From: Pedobacter psychrodurus
GTDB taxonomy: Bacteria > Bacteroidota > Bacteroidia > Sphingobacteriales > Sphingobacteriaceae
Length of the DNA: 64,000 bases
Direction: 5' to 3'
Assembly (NCBI RefSeq): GCF_004331735.1
Contig: NZ_SJSO01000011.1
Location: 62,001-126,000 of the forward strand
Shown: in pieces, positions 18,121-26,159 of the stretch
How the letters are laid out: each line of letters begins with the position of its first letter
Position numbering within the stretch: the stretch's first letter is position 1
Position numbers and translations under genes: made by a program
Notes under the pieces: model-generated
Databases searched by the model: none
Told to the model about the DNA's origin: nothing
What the model saw: the letters and a program-made list of their open reading frames with translations, nothing else

Positions 18121-18666
18121 ATGGAGCATATCACAATCGAAAGGGCAACAATAGCAGATCTCAAAAAATTACAGGAGATCGGGAGAACAACATTTTCTGA
18201 AGCTTTTGCAGCTGTAAATAGTGAGGAAAACATGAAAGAGTACCTCGAAAACGGCTTTTCAGAAGAAAAACTGAAAGCGGAGCTCCGTAATGCAGCTTCC
18301 CAATTTTATTTTGCACTGCTTGATGGAAAAGTGATTGGCTATTTAAAAATAAACGTTGGGCAGGCACAAACCGAAAAACTAAATCTTGATGCACTTGAAA
18401 TTGAGCGGATTTACCTCCTGAAAGCATTTTATGGCAAAAAAGTTGGTCAGCTACTTTACCAAAAAGCCATTGACCTCGCCCATGAAATACAAGCGAGTTA
18501 TGTGTGGCTAGGTGTATGGGAAGAAAACTACAGGGCTTTAAAGTTCTACGAAAAAAATGGTTTTATAGCTTTCGATAAACATAAGTTCTGGCTTGGCGAT
18601 GATGAGCAAACAGATTTGATGATGAAAAAAGTATTGGTTAACGAAAAAGAATTAAAAGTATCCTGA
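18121..18666 (+). CDS. GNAT-family N-acetyltransferase
   Basis: 181 residues with the full GNAT core: strand-rich start, VIGYLKINVG, IERIYLLKAFYGKKVGQLLYQKAI (acetyl-CoA pyrophosphate loop, here FYGKKVG) and WLGVWEENYRALKFYEKNGF. The family transfers acetyl from acetyl-CoA to an amine; the acceptor cannot be told. Its stop overlaps the start of the EamA exporter, suggesting coupled translation and a possible modify-and-export function under the LysR gene. Confidence 0.85.
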   Translation: MEHITIERATIADLKKLQEIGRTTFSEAFAAVNSEENMKEYLENGFSEEKLKAELRNAASQFYFALLDGKVIGYLKINVGQAQTEKLNLDALEIERIYLLKAFYGKKVGQLLYQKAIDLAHEIQASYVWLGVWEENYRALKFYEKNGFIAFDKHKFWLGDDEQTDLMMKKVLVNEKELKVS

Positions 18667-19565
18667 TGGAAAGAAGAAATCTCTTTTTAATTTTATTGAT
18701 ACTCGGTACTGCTTTCTGGGGAATTTCCTTTTCAGTGACCAAGCTTGCTATTGGCCAGCATCAGCCAGTTCTGTTTTTATTCTACCGCTTTTTACTCGCT
18801 ACAATGGTTTTATCGGTTATTTTCTGGAAACAGGTGAAGAAATTAGATTCAACAGCAATTAAAACTGGCGCCAGTTTGGCTATTCCGCTGGTATTGGGCA
18901 TTTATTTACAAACACTGGGCATCACCCACACATCGGCATCACAATGTTCATTTGTGGCAGGAATAACGGTTGTAATGATCCCGGTAATTAAACTTTTTAT
19001 TTATCGAAAATCTGCAGCCCTAAAAATATGGATTGCCGCATTCACGGCGCTAATTGGCCTGTTTGTAATATCGATTACTGATCAATTTAGCATTGGAACC
19101 GGCGATTTATATACCATTATTGGCGCTTTTTGCTTTGCCATATATCTCATCCAGATTGAAAAGGAATCGATGGCGGGCGATATTATTCCTACCATTGTGC
19201 CCATGTTTGCCACTTGTACCATATTAACTTTCCTATTAACCTTTATTCAGGGAAACCTCACCTGGATCCCCCAGCAAGAAACATTTTGGATTGGTATTGT
19301 TTTTTGCGCATTATTTTCAACGGCATATATGTACACCATATCTAATATTTCTCAAAAGTACATTAGCGCCGAAAGGGTATCTATCATCTATCTTTTTGAA
19401 CCCATTTTTGGTGCTTTTGCAGCACACTTTATTTTGGGAGAAGAAATTACATCCAGACTATTGATTGGTGGCGGGATGATATTTTTGGCAACATTGATCT
19501 CAGAACTTAAATGGAGAATGCCAAAGCAGATGGCGGAGCTAAGGCTATTTAAAAGGAATATTTGA
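18666..19565 (+). CDS. EamA (DMT) family transporter
   Basis: 299 residues with ten predicted membrane helices in two EamA halves (GTAFWGISFSVTKLAIG at the start of the first, LFEPIFGAFAAHFILGEEI in the second). DMT exporters move small metabolites or amino acids out of the cell; substrate unknown. It overlaps the GNAT stop by one base. The stop at 19563-19565 is also the start of the first copy of a roughly 180-bp repeat that recurs at 23989. Confidence 0.85.
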   Translation: MERRNLFLILLILGTAFWGISFSVTKLAIGQHQPVLFLFYRFLLATMVLSVIFWKQVKKLDSTAIKTGASLAIPLVLGIYLQTLGITHTSASQCSFVAGITVVMIPVIKLFIYRKSAALKIWIAAFTALIGLFVISITDQFSIGTGDLYTIIGAFCFAIYLIQIEKESMAGDIIPTIVPMFATCTILTFLLTFIQGNLTWIPQQETFWIGIVFCALFSTAYMYTISNISQKYISAERVSIIYLFEPIFGAFAAHFILGEEITSRLLIGGGMIFLATLISELKWRMPKQMAELRLFKRNI

Positions 19566-19740
19566 ACACTTAAATCTCTCTTAATTGCTTATTGAGCCTA
19601 TAATTGAGGATCTGCAGAGGAAAATTCTCATTTAATTAGGGTGTCAAAAATTAAGGTGATTTTTGATTAGGTCACCTTGAGCAGATTATAATTGAATGAA
19701 AAATTTGGAAGATGTGAAAGGGAGTACTTTTGCATTTAAA
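19561..19740 (+). repeat. Long imperfect direct repeat R1, left copy
   Basis: About 180 bp matches 23989-24165 in order and orientation with scattered differences. Shared blocks include TTTGAACA at the start, ATTGCTTATTGAGCCTAT, GCAGATTATAAT-like spacing and AGTACTTTTGC versus AGTAGTTTTGC at the end. An internal inverted repeat, AAGGTGA ... TCACCTT, is conserved in both. The two copies bracket the AraC / NAD(P)-binding / NTF2-like / OYE module. Confidence 0.8.
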
Positions 19741-19781
19741 ATGCACGTAATTTGAGAGGGAGAAATATATCTAAACCATAA

Positions 19782-19890
19782 TTATCTCACGAGATAAGTT
19801 CAACATGGACTATTTAGTATAAATATTTGAACTTAAAAGAACATGTACGCGTTTAAAATAATTATAGATTTGCATTGTAATCGATACAAT
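19782..19890 (+). promoter_or_regulatory. Promoter and operator candidates upstream of the AraC gene
   Basis: TAGATTTG at 19865-19872 fits the TAnnTTTG -7 consensus. It is directly followed by the palindrome ATTGTA-N5-TACAAT (19874-19890), well placed for a repressor over the transcription start. A second palindrome, TTATCTC-AC-GAGATAA, lies at 19782-19797. No good -33 TTTG is found at 19-bp spacing. Roles are inferred from position. Confidence 0.4.
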
Positions 19891-19953
19891 ATAATTCATA
19901 TTAATCAGGCCCTGTCGATTGTTTAATGTCGTATTACATAAAAAACTATGTAA

Positions 19954-20817
19954 ATGAAAAAAATGATTAAAGTTCCAACTTCATTGATTGGTTGCGATGC
20001 ACCACAGAATTTCCTAATGTTGGATGGTTGCTCTGTAATTGAGCAGTGCATACACAGTACAGAAGTTAAAGGAATAATGTACCTCGAACAGCATTTACTT
20101 CTCATCGTCCTCGAAGGTTCGGTAATTCTTAATTATGGAAAACAGGAATATACACTTGGTAAGAACGATATGATTTTGCTGAAAAAAGCAACCGCTGTAA
20201 AATATCATAAATTCGGAAATGCTGAAAATGATAATATTTATGACAGTTTAATGTTCAGCATAAAAGATGATCTCCTGAAATCATTCTTGTCTACCTCAGA
20301 AATTAAAATATCAAAACCTGAAGGAGAGATAAAAACAGGCGTTTATCCCATGAACGAATGTCTGGTTGCATTTGCTCAATCTTTAAAGCCATATTTTTTT
20401 GATGATTCTGTGGTTCATCCTGGACAGCTTCGTATAAAAATCATGGAATTATTGTATGATGTTGCAGAATGCAATCGAAATATGTTTTTACAGATTCTTC
20501 AGTTACATGAGCCTGTAAGGACTGATATCCGCAACGTGGTTGAACAGCATTATGCATCTCCGGTATCGGTTTCAGAATTGGCATACCTCTCTGGTAGAAG
20601 TTTGTCAAGTTTTAAAAGAGATTTTCAAAATATCTACAATATTGCACCTGCAACATGGATAAGAGAAAAGAGATTGGAAAAAGCAAAAGAAATGCTGGAA
20701 ACCACAATGATGTCTGTTTCAGAGATTGGTTACACTTTAGGATTTGAAAATATATCTCACTTTTCAAGGATATACAAAGAATTTCATGGACAGGCACCAA
20801 GTATCTTTCGGCATTAG
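19954..20817 (+). CDS. AraC-family regulator (ExsA-like)
   Basis: 287 residues. The N-terminal half is a small cupin-type sensor (LLLIVLEGSVILNYGKQEYTLGKND). Residues about 190-285 hold the two helix-turn-helix motifs, ending ISHFSRIYKEFHGQAPSIFR. The second motif SEIGYTLGFENISHF is typical. It leads a same-strand set with an NAD(P)-binding protein, an NTF2-like lipoprotein and an Old Yellow Enzyme, all between the R1 repeats, so it is probably their local regulator and moved with them. Inducer unknown, perhaps an electrophile. Confidence 0.87.
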   Translation: MKKMIKVPTSLIGCDAPQNFLMLDGCSVIEQCIHSTEVKGIMYLEQHLLLIVLEGSVILNYGKQEYTLGKNDMILLKKATAVKYHKFGNAENDNIYDSLMFSIKDDLLKSFLSTSEIKISKPEGEIKTGVYPMNECLVAFAQSLKPYFFDDSVVHPGQLRIKIMELLYDVAECNRNMFLQILQLHEPVRTDIRNVVEQHYASPVSVSELAYLSGRSLSSFKRDFQNIYNIAPATWIREKRLEKAKEMLETTMMSVSEIGYTLGFENISHFSRIYKEFHGQAPSIFRH

Positions 20818-20836
20818 GTTATCAAAATATAAACTT

Positions 20837-21472
20837 ATGAAAATATTAGTGATCGGAGGAAATGGTAGAGTTGGGTCCCTTTTAGTTAATAAATTAGCTG
20901 CTAAACATCAGGTTTTAGCTGGTTCAAGAAATCCAAAGCCAGAAAATAATTCGGATAATATTGAGCATGTTTATATTGATTTGCTTAGCGATGTTGATGC
21001 CATTTCAAAAAGTATGAACAGCCTTGATGCCGTTTATTTTGTTTCCGGATCGAGAGGAAAAAACCTTTTACAGATTGATTTACATGGAGCGATAAAAACG
21101 ATGCAAGCCGCAGAGAAAGCCGGAGTTAAACGTTATATAATGCTAAGTTCTGTTTTTGCTCTACAACCGGAACACTGGAAAGAATCTTTCCTAAGTAACT
21201 TAACAGATTATAATATTGCCAAGCATTATGCTGACCTCTATCTTACTACTCAAACCCAACTCGATTACACAATTTTGCAACCCGGAGCGCTAAAAGAAGA
21301 ATCTGGCACTGGAAAAATAGAAATTAATGTCACCAACCCCGGATCTAACTCCATTGCTAATGTGGTGGATACCCTTGATTCAATTTTAGAGAATGATTTA
21401 ACTTTTGGCAAGGTCATTTTGATGCACGACGGCGATACTCCGATTGATGTAGCACTAAATCAACTTCGATAA
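20837..21472 (+). CDS. NAD(P)-binding atypical SDR (NmrA-like) protein
   Basis: 211 residues from the ATG at 20837 (MKILVIGGNGRVGSLL); a longer frame to 20744 would overlap the AraC gene and lacks a domain. The Rossmann motif GGNGRVG is at residues 7-13, then AGSRNPKP binds the adenine ribose, and VKRYIMLSSVFA and TILQPGAL are typical of atypical SDRs of the NmrA / BVR-B group. Such proteins are quinone or flavin reductase-like or redox sensors. It is 20 bp after the AraC gene. Substrate unknown. Confidence 0.82.
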   Translation: MKILVIGGNGRVGSLLVNKLAAKHQVLAGSRNPKPENNSDNIEHVYIDLLSDVDAISKSMNSLDAVYFVSGSRGKNLLQIDLHGAIKTMQAAEKAGVKRYIMLSSVFALQPEHWKESFLSNLTDYNIAKHYADLYLTTQTQLDYTILQPGALKEESGTGKIEINVTNPGSNSIANVVDTLDSILENDLTFGKVILMHDGDTPIDVALNQLR

Positions 21473-21605
21473 AATTCAAGTATTCAATTATTTGAGTCAC
21501 AGTTTTCCAAACAGTTTTAATTTAGCAATTAAAAAAACCTTATAGCTAAATCCTGTTACGGCAACTTCCATATTGTATTTCACTATTTTCAATTCTCAAA
21601 AAGGA

Positions 21606-21668
21606 CTAATTAGACAAAATCTTTGAGCTAATTAGAAAAACCATCAAATTCTCGTCATTGTACCTTTG
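21606..21668 (+). promoter_or_regulatory. Paired CTAATTAG palindromes and -7 box before the NTF2-like gene
   Basis: Two copies of the 8-bp palindrome CTAATTAG (21606-21613 and 21628-21635) are spaced 22 bp start to start, two helical turns, and lie 25 bp before TACCTTTG (21661-21668), a perfect TAnnTTTG -7 box. This is a good layout for a dimeric activator such as the AraC protein encoded upstream. Function inferred. Confidence 0.45.
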
Positions 21669-21742
21669 TTATAGAAAAAGAGCTTAATAATTCTGTCATT
21701 AATAAGCAGTGTATTAGTCTCAATAATAACAAATTAAACAAG

Positions 21743-22309
21743 ATGATTATGCAAAACAATAACGACCAAAAAGGCACTATCTCTCACTCTGCAGACGTAA
21801 AAATTAATGGATTACGAGAAAATAGTAGAAATATAGCAAAAAAAGTGTTTCCCTCAGTACCAACAGTATTATTACTATCAGCCTTAACTTTTGGAAGCTT
21901 ATTAATTTCATGTCAAAATAGTATTAATCAAAATAATAAAAAAGAAGTTATGCAAAACAATCAAGAACAAAAAAATGGCATCCTGAAAGCAATAGATTTA
22001 TATGTTGAAGCAGGAAGAAAAGGCGACGGTAATATTGCAAAACCAGCATTTTCGTCAACTGCAACGATGTCATGGTCAGAAAATGGAGAATTGAAGAGTG
22101 TTCCTATCCAAGTACTAATCGATGGATTTTCGGCTTTAGAGCCAATGGAAGCGAGTTATAAACTCACTACTTTGGATGTAGAAGGTGATGCTGCAATAGT
22201 GAGAATTGAATCGCAATTTGGACCTGACAAATATGCAGATATGTTTACATTGGTAAAAGACGGTAGCGACTGGAAAATCATTAGTAAAATTTATCAGGTA
22301 ACAAAATAG
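21743..22309 (+). CDS. NTF2-like (lumazine-binding/SnoaL-type) lipoprotein
   Basis: 188 residues. A hydrophobic segment ending LLISC puts a lipobox cysteine at about residue 57, unusually deep for a Bacteroidota lipoprotein. The C-terminal 110 residues are an NTF2-like fold (AIDLYVEAGRKGD, then DMFTLVKDGSDWKIISKIYQV). The start MQNNNDQK is echoed at residues 70-77 by MQNNQEQK, at DNA level too, so the gene looks like a cytosolic NTF2-like protein that gained a leader through a 5-prime duplication. A Met at 21749 is an equally good start. Binding partner unknown. Confidence 0.65.
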   Translation: MIMQNNNDQKGTISHSADVKINGLRENSRNIAKKVFPSVPTVLLLSALTFGSLLISCQNSINQNNKKEVMQNNQEQKNGILKAIDLYVEAGRKGDGNIAKPAFSSTATMSWSENGELKSVPIQVLIDGFSALEPMEASYKLTTLDVEGDAAIVRIESQFGPDKYADMFTLVKDGSDWKIISKIYQVTK

Positions 22310-22367
22310 AAATTTGGCTCAGCACCAAATATCAAAATACAAAACACCCACTACAGCAATTGTCTAA

Positions 22368-22481
22368 GTTGAAATGAGGCATGATGCTGCAGATGAAGAT
22401 TTCACCTATTTCCATTCATTGATCAAAATTAATGGAGAATGGAAAGGTATTGCTAAACTTTTTCATCTGTACGCTAAATAA
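22368..22481 (+). pseudogene. C-terminal relic of a second NTF2-like protein
   Basis: After the intact gene, a frame from an in-frame stop at 22365 reads V-E-M-R-H-D, then FTYFHSLIKINGEWKGIAKL and FHLYAK before TAA at 22479-22481. This matches the last 35 residues of the NTF2-like/lumazine-binding family (.. TLVKxDGEWKIVxKVF ..). The rest of the gene is missing, so it is a remnant of a tandem paralogue. Confidence 0.6.
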
Positions 22482-22560
22482 TCAAAAATCATTACGTTGA
22501 AGTTTTTACTAGGGGCATAATATTACTTCTAGTAGAGCTTTGCGTTTAAAAAACTTATAA

Positions 22561-23718
22561 ATGAATAAATACAATAAGCTATTTACGCCCTTATTATTTA
22601 GTAACGGAATTGGTTTGAAAAACAGAATTGTGATGTCACCCATGACCACCTGGGCATCTAATGAAGACTTTACTATATCAGACGAAGAAGTCGAATATTA
22701 TCACAAAAGAGTAAATGGTGTAGGATTGGTAATCACAGGATGTACACATGTTACAGCAAATGGCATCGGCTTTACACACGAATTTGCAGGATATGACGAT
22801 ACTTTTCTCCCAAGCCTTAAGAAGCTGGCGGATGCGGCTAAAAGTGGCGGAGCACCAGCAATTCTACAAATGTTTCATGCAGGGAACAAAGCAATTCCTG
22901 CTCTCATCCCAAATGGCGAAGTGGTAAGCGCTAGTGCCGTTTCAAGCGGCCCTATAGTGCTTTTTGAAAAAGAAAATCTTCCGAAAGAATTAAGTGCGAA
23001 TGAAATTCTAGATATCATCAAAGCATTTGGCGAAACCACCAGAAGAGCAATTGAAGCCGGTTTTGATGGTGTTGAAATTCACGGAGCCCACGGATTTTTG
23101 CTTCAGAATTTTATATCGCCCTTTTTTAATACAAGAAATGACCAATGGGGAGGTTCTCTTGAAAACCGTTTGCGATTTAGCCTTGAAATTTTAAGAGAAG
23201 TAAAAAATGTAGTTTCAAAATATGCTGATCGTCCTTTTCTGATAGGGTATAGAATTTCACCAGAAGAATTTCCACAACAGACTTATGGACTTCCAGAAAC
23301 ATTCATTCTGATGGATAAGTTGATTGAAGAAAAGATCGATTATTTGCATTTCTCTCTGCTGGATGCCGTCAATCAAAAACCAATTGATCCAGAACATTCA
23401 GAAGAGCCAATATCGGTTGTACTAAACAATTATGTCAACAATAGGGTTCCTGTTCTTGTTGCCGGAGGCATTACAACACCACAGATGGCTAATCAGGTTT
23501 TAGACTATGGTGTTTCTATGGCGGCAATAGGCAGAACTTTGATAATCAACCCTGATTGGGTAGAATTAACGCTGAATGGCGAAGAGGAAAAAATTGCTTC
23601 AGTTCTTGAACTTGATACAGTAGAAGACAAAAAAATTCCATCAAAATTAATGGCCATATTTGAAGCACTAAAAGGCTGGGTGCCGATGGAAGATAAAGAG
23701 GGGCAAGTCAGCAAATGA
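22561..23718 (+). CDS. Old Yellow Enzyme-family NADH:flavin oxidoreductase
   Basis: 385 residues, FMN-binding TIM barrel. Visible motifs: LKNRIVMSPMTTW near the N-terminus, ILQMFHAGNK, VEIHGAHGFLLQNFISPFFNTRNDQWGGSLENRLRF (substrate His pair is here H-x-x-H, and the NRxDxxGG segment reads NDQWGGSLENR), VAGGITT and AIGRTLIINPDW for phosphate binding. OYEs reduce electron-poor alkenes such as enals and quinones. In one strand with a redox-type SDR and a regulator, an electrophile-response role is likely. Lies at the right end of the R1-bracketed module. Confidence 0.9.
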   Translation: MNKYNKLFTPLLFSNGIGLKNRIVMSPMTTWASNEDFTISDEEVEYYHKRVNGVGLVITGCTHVTANGIGFTHEFAGYDDTFLPSLKKLADAAKSGGAPAILQMFHAGNKAIPALIPNGEVVSASAVSSGPIVLFEKENLPKELSANEILDIIKAFGETTRRAIEAGFDGVEIHGAHGFLLQNFISPFFNTRNDQWGGSLENRLRFSLEILREVKNVVSKYADRPFLIGYRISPEEFPQQTYGLPETFILMDKLIEEKIDYLHFSLLDAVNQKPIDPEHSEEPISVVLNNYVNNRVPVLVAGGITTPQMANQVLDYGVSMAAIGRTLIINPDWVELTLNGEEEKIASVLELDTVEDKKIPSKLMAIFEALKGWVPMEDKEGQVSK

Positions 23719-23830
23719 GAAAGTTGCTTAGATTGTGGTAAAAAGGTTTAGGACTGGCATACTAATTTGATCACTAATGAAAATAGCATATATAACTTAT
23801 AACGGAGCACTTAAATATTCATCAGACTGC

Positions 23831-23967
23831 TGAGCGTTCAAAGCTAATCTTCTAATCCCCCTTTACCAGACTGAACCCTAAGCAGGAATACTTTGAACAA
23901 TGCTAAGACACGTTGAAACACCGATTTGGCATAAAAAAACCGCACTTTAAAATGTTCAAAGTGCGGT
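23831..23967 (+). repeat. Repeat R2, left copy, with terminal hairpin
   Basis: About 137 bp that recurs at 26689-26825: TGAG-GTTCAAA, a shared TCTTCTAATCCCC block, AGCAGGAATACTTTGAACA, a variable stretch, then a hairpin. Here the hairpin arms are ACCGCACTTT (23939-23948) and AAAGTGCGGT (23958-23967). The 19-mer AGCAGGAATACTTTGAACA appears again at 23978, running straight into the second R1 copy. No gene is present in 23719-24229. Confidence 0.75.
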
Positions 23968-23988
23968 TGTACCGATCAGCAGGAATAC

Positions 23989-24165
23989 TTTGAACATTTA
24001 AATCGCTTTTTATTGCTTATTGAGCCTATTATCGAGGATTTGGAGAGAAAAAAATTCATTTAGTCAGGGGTTAAAAATCAAGGTGATTTTAGAATCGATC
24101 ACCTTGACCAGATTATAATAGAACAAAAAAGTTGGCAAATGTGAATGAGAGTAGTTTTGCGTTTT
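23989..24165 (+). repeat. Long imperfect direct repeat R1, right copy
   Basis: Matches 19561-19740 along about 177 bp in the same orientation. The internal inverted repeat is perfect here: TCAAGGTGAT and ATCACCTTGA flank TTTAGAATCG. It follows repeat R2 directly. The pair of R1 copies encloses four intact genes, consistent with insertion or duplication at this site. Confidence 0.8.
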
Positions 24166-24229
24166 TACTAGAACATATCATTATTTGAAAAAGCAAATAG
24201 ATGAAACTATCATAATACTAGATGAGTTC

Positions 24230-24624
24230 CTAGTACCCCGATACACTGCCAACCAGCTCACTGACAATCTGCAAAATAATACGTTGCGATCCGTCAATAT
24301 CCAATCGTTCGAACAACTCATCAGGAGAATAGACCTGCATCCCGCGTTTCACCAGCACGACCGAAATGGCGATACTCACTGGCTCCAAAGGTAGCCTGTT
24401 TCCCATCAGATTGTCCCAGTGGAAGCTATCAGACTGTTTGATTTCTAAGGTCTCATTAAATCGCGGATCAGCTCGGAAAAACCCCTTGTATCAGGCTTCT
24501 TATTTTCGTCGCCCCATTTACGGCTCTCGTTAATCACCTGAACCACTAGGTTATCAGGAATGTTTATCTGATCTATCCGTCCGTAAAAGCTGTCTTCCAA
24601 ATACGTTTGATTTTCAGGGGACAT
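24230..24624 (-). pseudogene. Frameshifted relic of an unrecognised protein
   Basis: On the minus strand one frame begins ATG at 24624 (MSPENQTYLEDSFYGRIDQ ... RGFSELIRDLM) and stops near 24450. A neighbouring frame continues across the same point with FFRADPRFNETLEIKQSDSF and runs to a TAG at 24230-24232 through SIAISVVLVKRGMQVYSPDE. The two read as one former protein of about 130 residues broken by a single frameshift. I do not recognise the family. It lies in a zone of mobile-element debris. Confidence 0.5.
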
Positions 24625-24717
24625 CCTGTGAAAGTGAAAGCATGTCGATTTAGATTGGGGCTACCATTAACCTGGTTTGTCCTTTTTTCCTAAACCCGCT
24701 ACCGCCCCTTTCTAGGA

Positions 24718-24982
24718 TCAAAAGCTAGCAATAGCCGTTATTTTAAATACTTTATGTATGATAAAGAAAGATATTCTGTAATCGAAAATGGGAATGATAT
24801 TTATTTTGGCAATGTAAAATCCTTTTGAACATTTTGAGCTCCCACTCTATACAACATATGAAGGATTTGTAGTATCACAAATAGATGCCGCTAAATTGAA
24901 AAATGTTTTGGAGGACAAAAATTTGACCACTGAGGAAGCTAAAAAATTGAACAGTATTTTAATATCAAAAAAGATTCAATAA
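24718..24982 (+). pseudogene. Frameshifted relic of an unrecognised protein
   Basis: A frame reading SNSRYFKYFMYDKERYSVIE and onward to NVKSF meets a stop near 24828. In the adjacent frame the sequence continues EHFELPLYTTYEGFVVSQID then AAKLKNVLEDKNLTTEEAKK and ends at TAA 24980-24982. It looks like the C-terminal part of a secreted or toxin-like protein with one frameshift. Family not recognised; upstream 24625-24717 shows nothing definable. Confidence 0.45.
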
Positions 24983-25065
24983 AAAAGGTGATAATCCAAT
25001 TTTATTATTATATAAATTCAAGTAAAGTTGCTCTTGAGGCAATATTCCTATGTTGTATATTCCTA

Positions 25066-25152
25066 TCATATCCATTCCTTCTGCCTTACAGGATGATGAT
25101 GTCCGAAATCATCCAGAATCAGGAGCTCCGCCTCGGATATTTTCCCAAAGAG
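25066..25152 (-). pseudogene. Relic of an IS21-family istB ATPase gene
   Basis: Between two stops the minus strand reads FGKISEAELLILDDFGHHH and then PVRQKEWI. The block EAELLILDDFG is the Walker B region of IstB helper ATPases (typically DLLIIDDFGLQP). Only about 28 codons survive, with no istA nearby, so this is an old scar of an IS21-type insertion. Confidence 0.55.
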
Positions 25153-25277
25153 TTCTTAAACTGTGTCATCAATTCTACTCCTGCTTGTTTTTAGTAGCAA
25201 TTTTTGTGAGCTAAAGCAAAAACACTCTAAAATTTCTGAAGCCTTTTTGAATTATATACATTTATGCTACGAAATTT

Positions 25278-25877
25278 CTAATCCAATTGTCTTAGTCTTT
25301 CAGACGCTAATTTTCTTACTTCTGGGTTTTTATCTGTTTTTGCTATTTCCGTCAAACTTGGTCCATAAGTAATTTTGCTAACTGCCATTTTTCTTATTCC
25401 TGCGTCCTTATCCGTTTTCGCAATTTCAGTAAGACTTGGACTGAATGACATTTTGCTAACTGCTATTTTCCTAACCTCTGGATCTTTGTCTGTTTTTGCT
25501 ATTTCCGTCAAACTTGGTCCAAAAGTAATTTTGCTAACTGCTATTTTCCGAACTTCTGCGTCCTTGTCCGTTTTGGCAATTTCAGTAAGACTTGGACCAA
25601 ATGACATTTTGCTAACTGCTATTTTCCTAACCTCTGGATCCTTATCTGTTTTTGCAATTTCAGTCAAAATTGGACCAAATGACATTTTGCTAACTGTTAT
25701 TTTCCGAACCTCTGGGTCTTTATCTGTTAAACTAGCTGTATACGAAATTGAGTCCGAATTTGTACTAGTATTTGTTACTGTAACGTTTTTCGACTTATTA
25801 GTCTGTCTTAAATTAACATTGCAGCCAACAATCAGAATAATCGTCAATGGAAAGAATAGAAATCGTAGTGCTTTCAT
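25278..25877 (-). CDS. Lipoprotein made of 26-residue tandem HEAT-like repeats
   Basis: 199 residues. A signal peptide ends in a lipobox at about residue 19 (LIVGC), giving a membrane-anchored lipoprotein. After a Thr/Asn/Ser-rich linker (about 25-50), five near-identical 26-residue units follow (consensus DKDPEVRKIAVSKMSFGPSL + TEIAKT) and a sixth, divergent one closes the protein. The D-P-x-V-R-x-x-A pattern is that of HEAT/ PBS-lyase type helical repeats (DPEVR..A...L). Repeats probably bind protein. No neighbour gives a function; it stands alone among pseudogenes. Confidence 0.7.
   Translation of the reverse strand: MKALRFLFFPLTIILIVGCNVNLRQTNKSKNVTVTNTSTNSDSISYTASLTDKDPEVRKITVSKMSFGPILTEIAKTDKDPEVRKIAVSKMSFGPSLTEIAKTDKDAEVRKIAVSKITFGPSLTEIAKTDKDPEVRKIAVSKMSFSPSLTEIAKTDKDAGIRKMAVSKITYGPSLTEIAKTDKNPEVRKLASERLRQLD
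25281..25727 (-). repeat. 78-bp tandem coding repeat (5 full units plus a partial)
   Basis: Each unit encodes 26 residues. Units alternate: DP with KMSF, then DA with KIT(F/Y), so units 2-3 and 4-5 form a 156-bp higher-order pair. This indicates recent dimer duplication by slippage or unequal crossing-over. Confidence 0.85.
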
Positions 25878-26159
25878 TGTTCGTTATCTTTGTTTTTATA
25901 TAGCCTGTGTATGGGGCTAACATCGTCATCCCTATTTGTTGTCCTAAAGTATCAAAAATATTTCATAAAGCATCTAAGAGGCTTTAAAATTCGGTGCAGA
26001 TTTTTCGTATTTACATGCTTATAAAGTTAAGTAATTTTACCGTTGGCATAACCTAACAATTCTTGTATATAACGTAAATTACTGCCGCTTTCTAATAAAT
26101 ACAATATTAAAACTTATCCCTATAGGGCCTCATCCGCCTATAAGTTGACAATTGGCCTT
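25878..26159. other. Intergenic stretch, no gene seen
   Basis: This AT-rich 280-bp stretch upstream of the lipoprotein gene shows no coding frame, strong hairpin or repeat shared with the rest of the window. It leads into the amj relic. Confidence 0.4.

Noticed and set aside
24185..24394. 69-codon plus-strand frame in the debris zone
   Set aside because: It is antisense to the frameshifted minus-strand relic, whose reading is longer and more protein-like.
25375..25920. 181-codon plus-strand frame with repeated hydrophobic units
   Set aside because: It is the antisense reading of the 78-bp coding repeats of the minus-strand lipoprotein.
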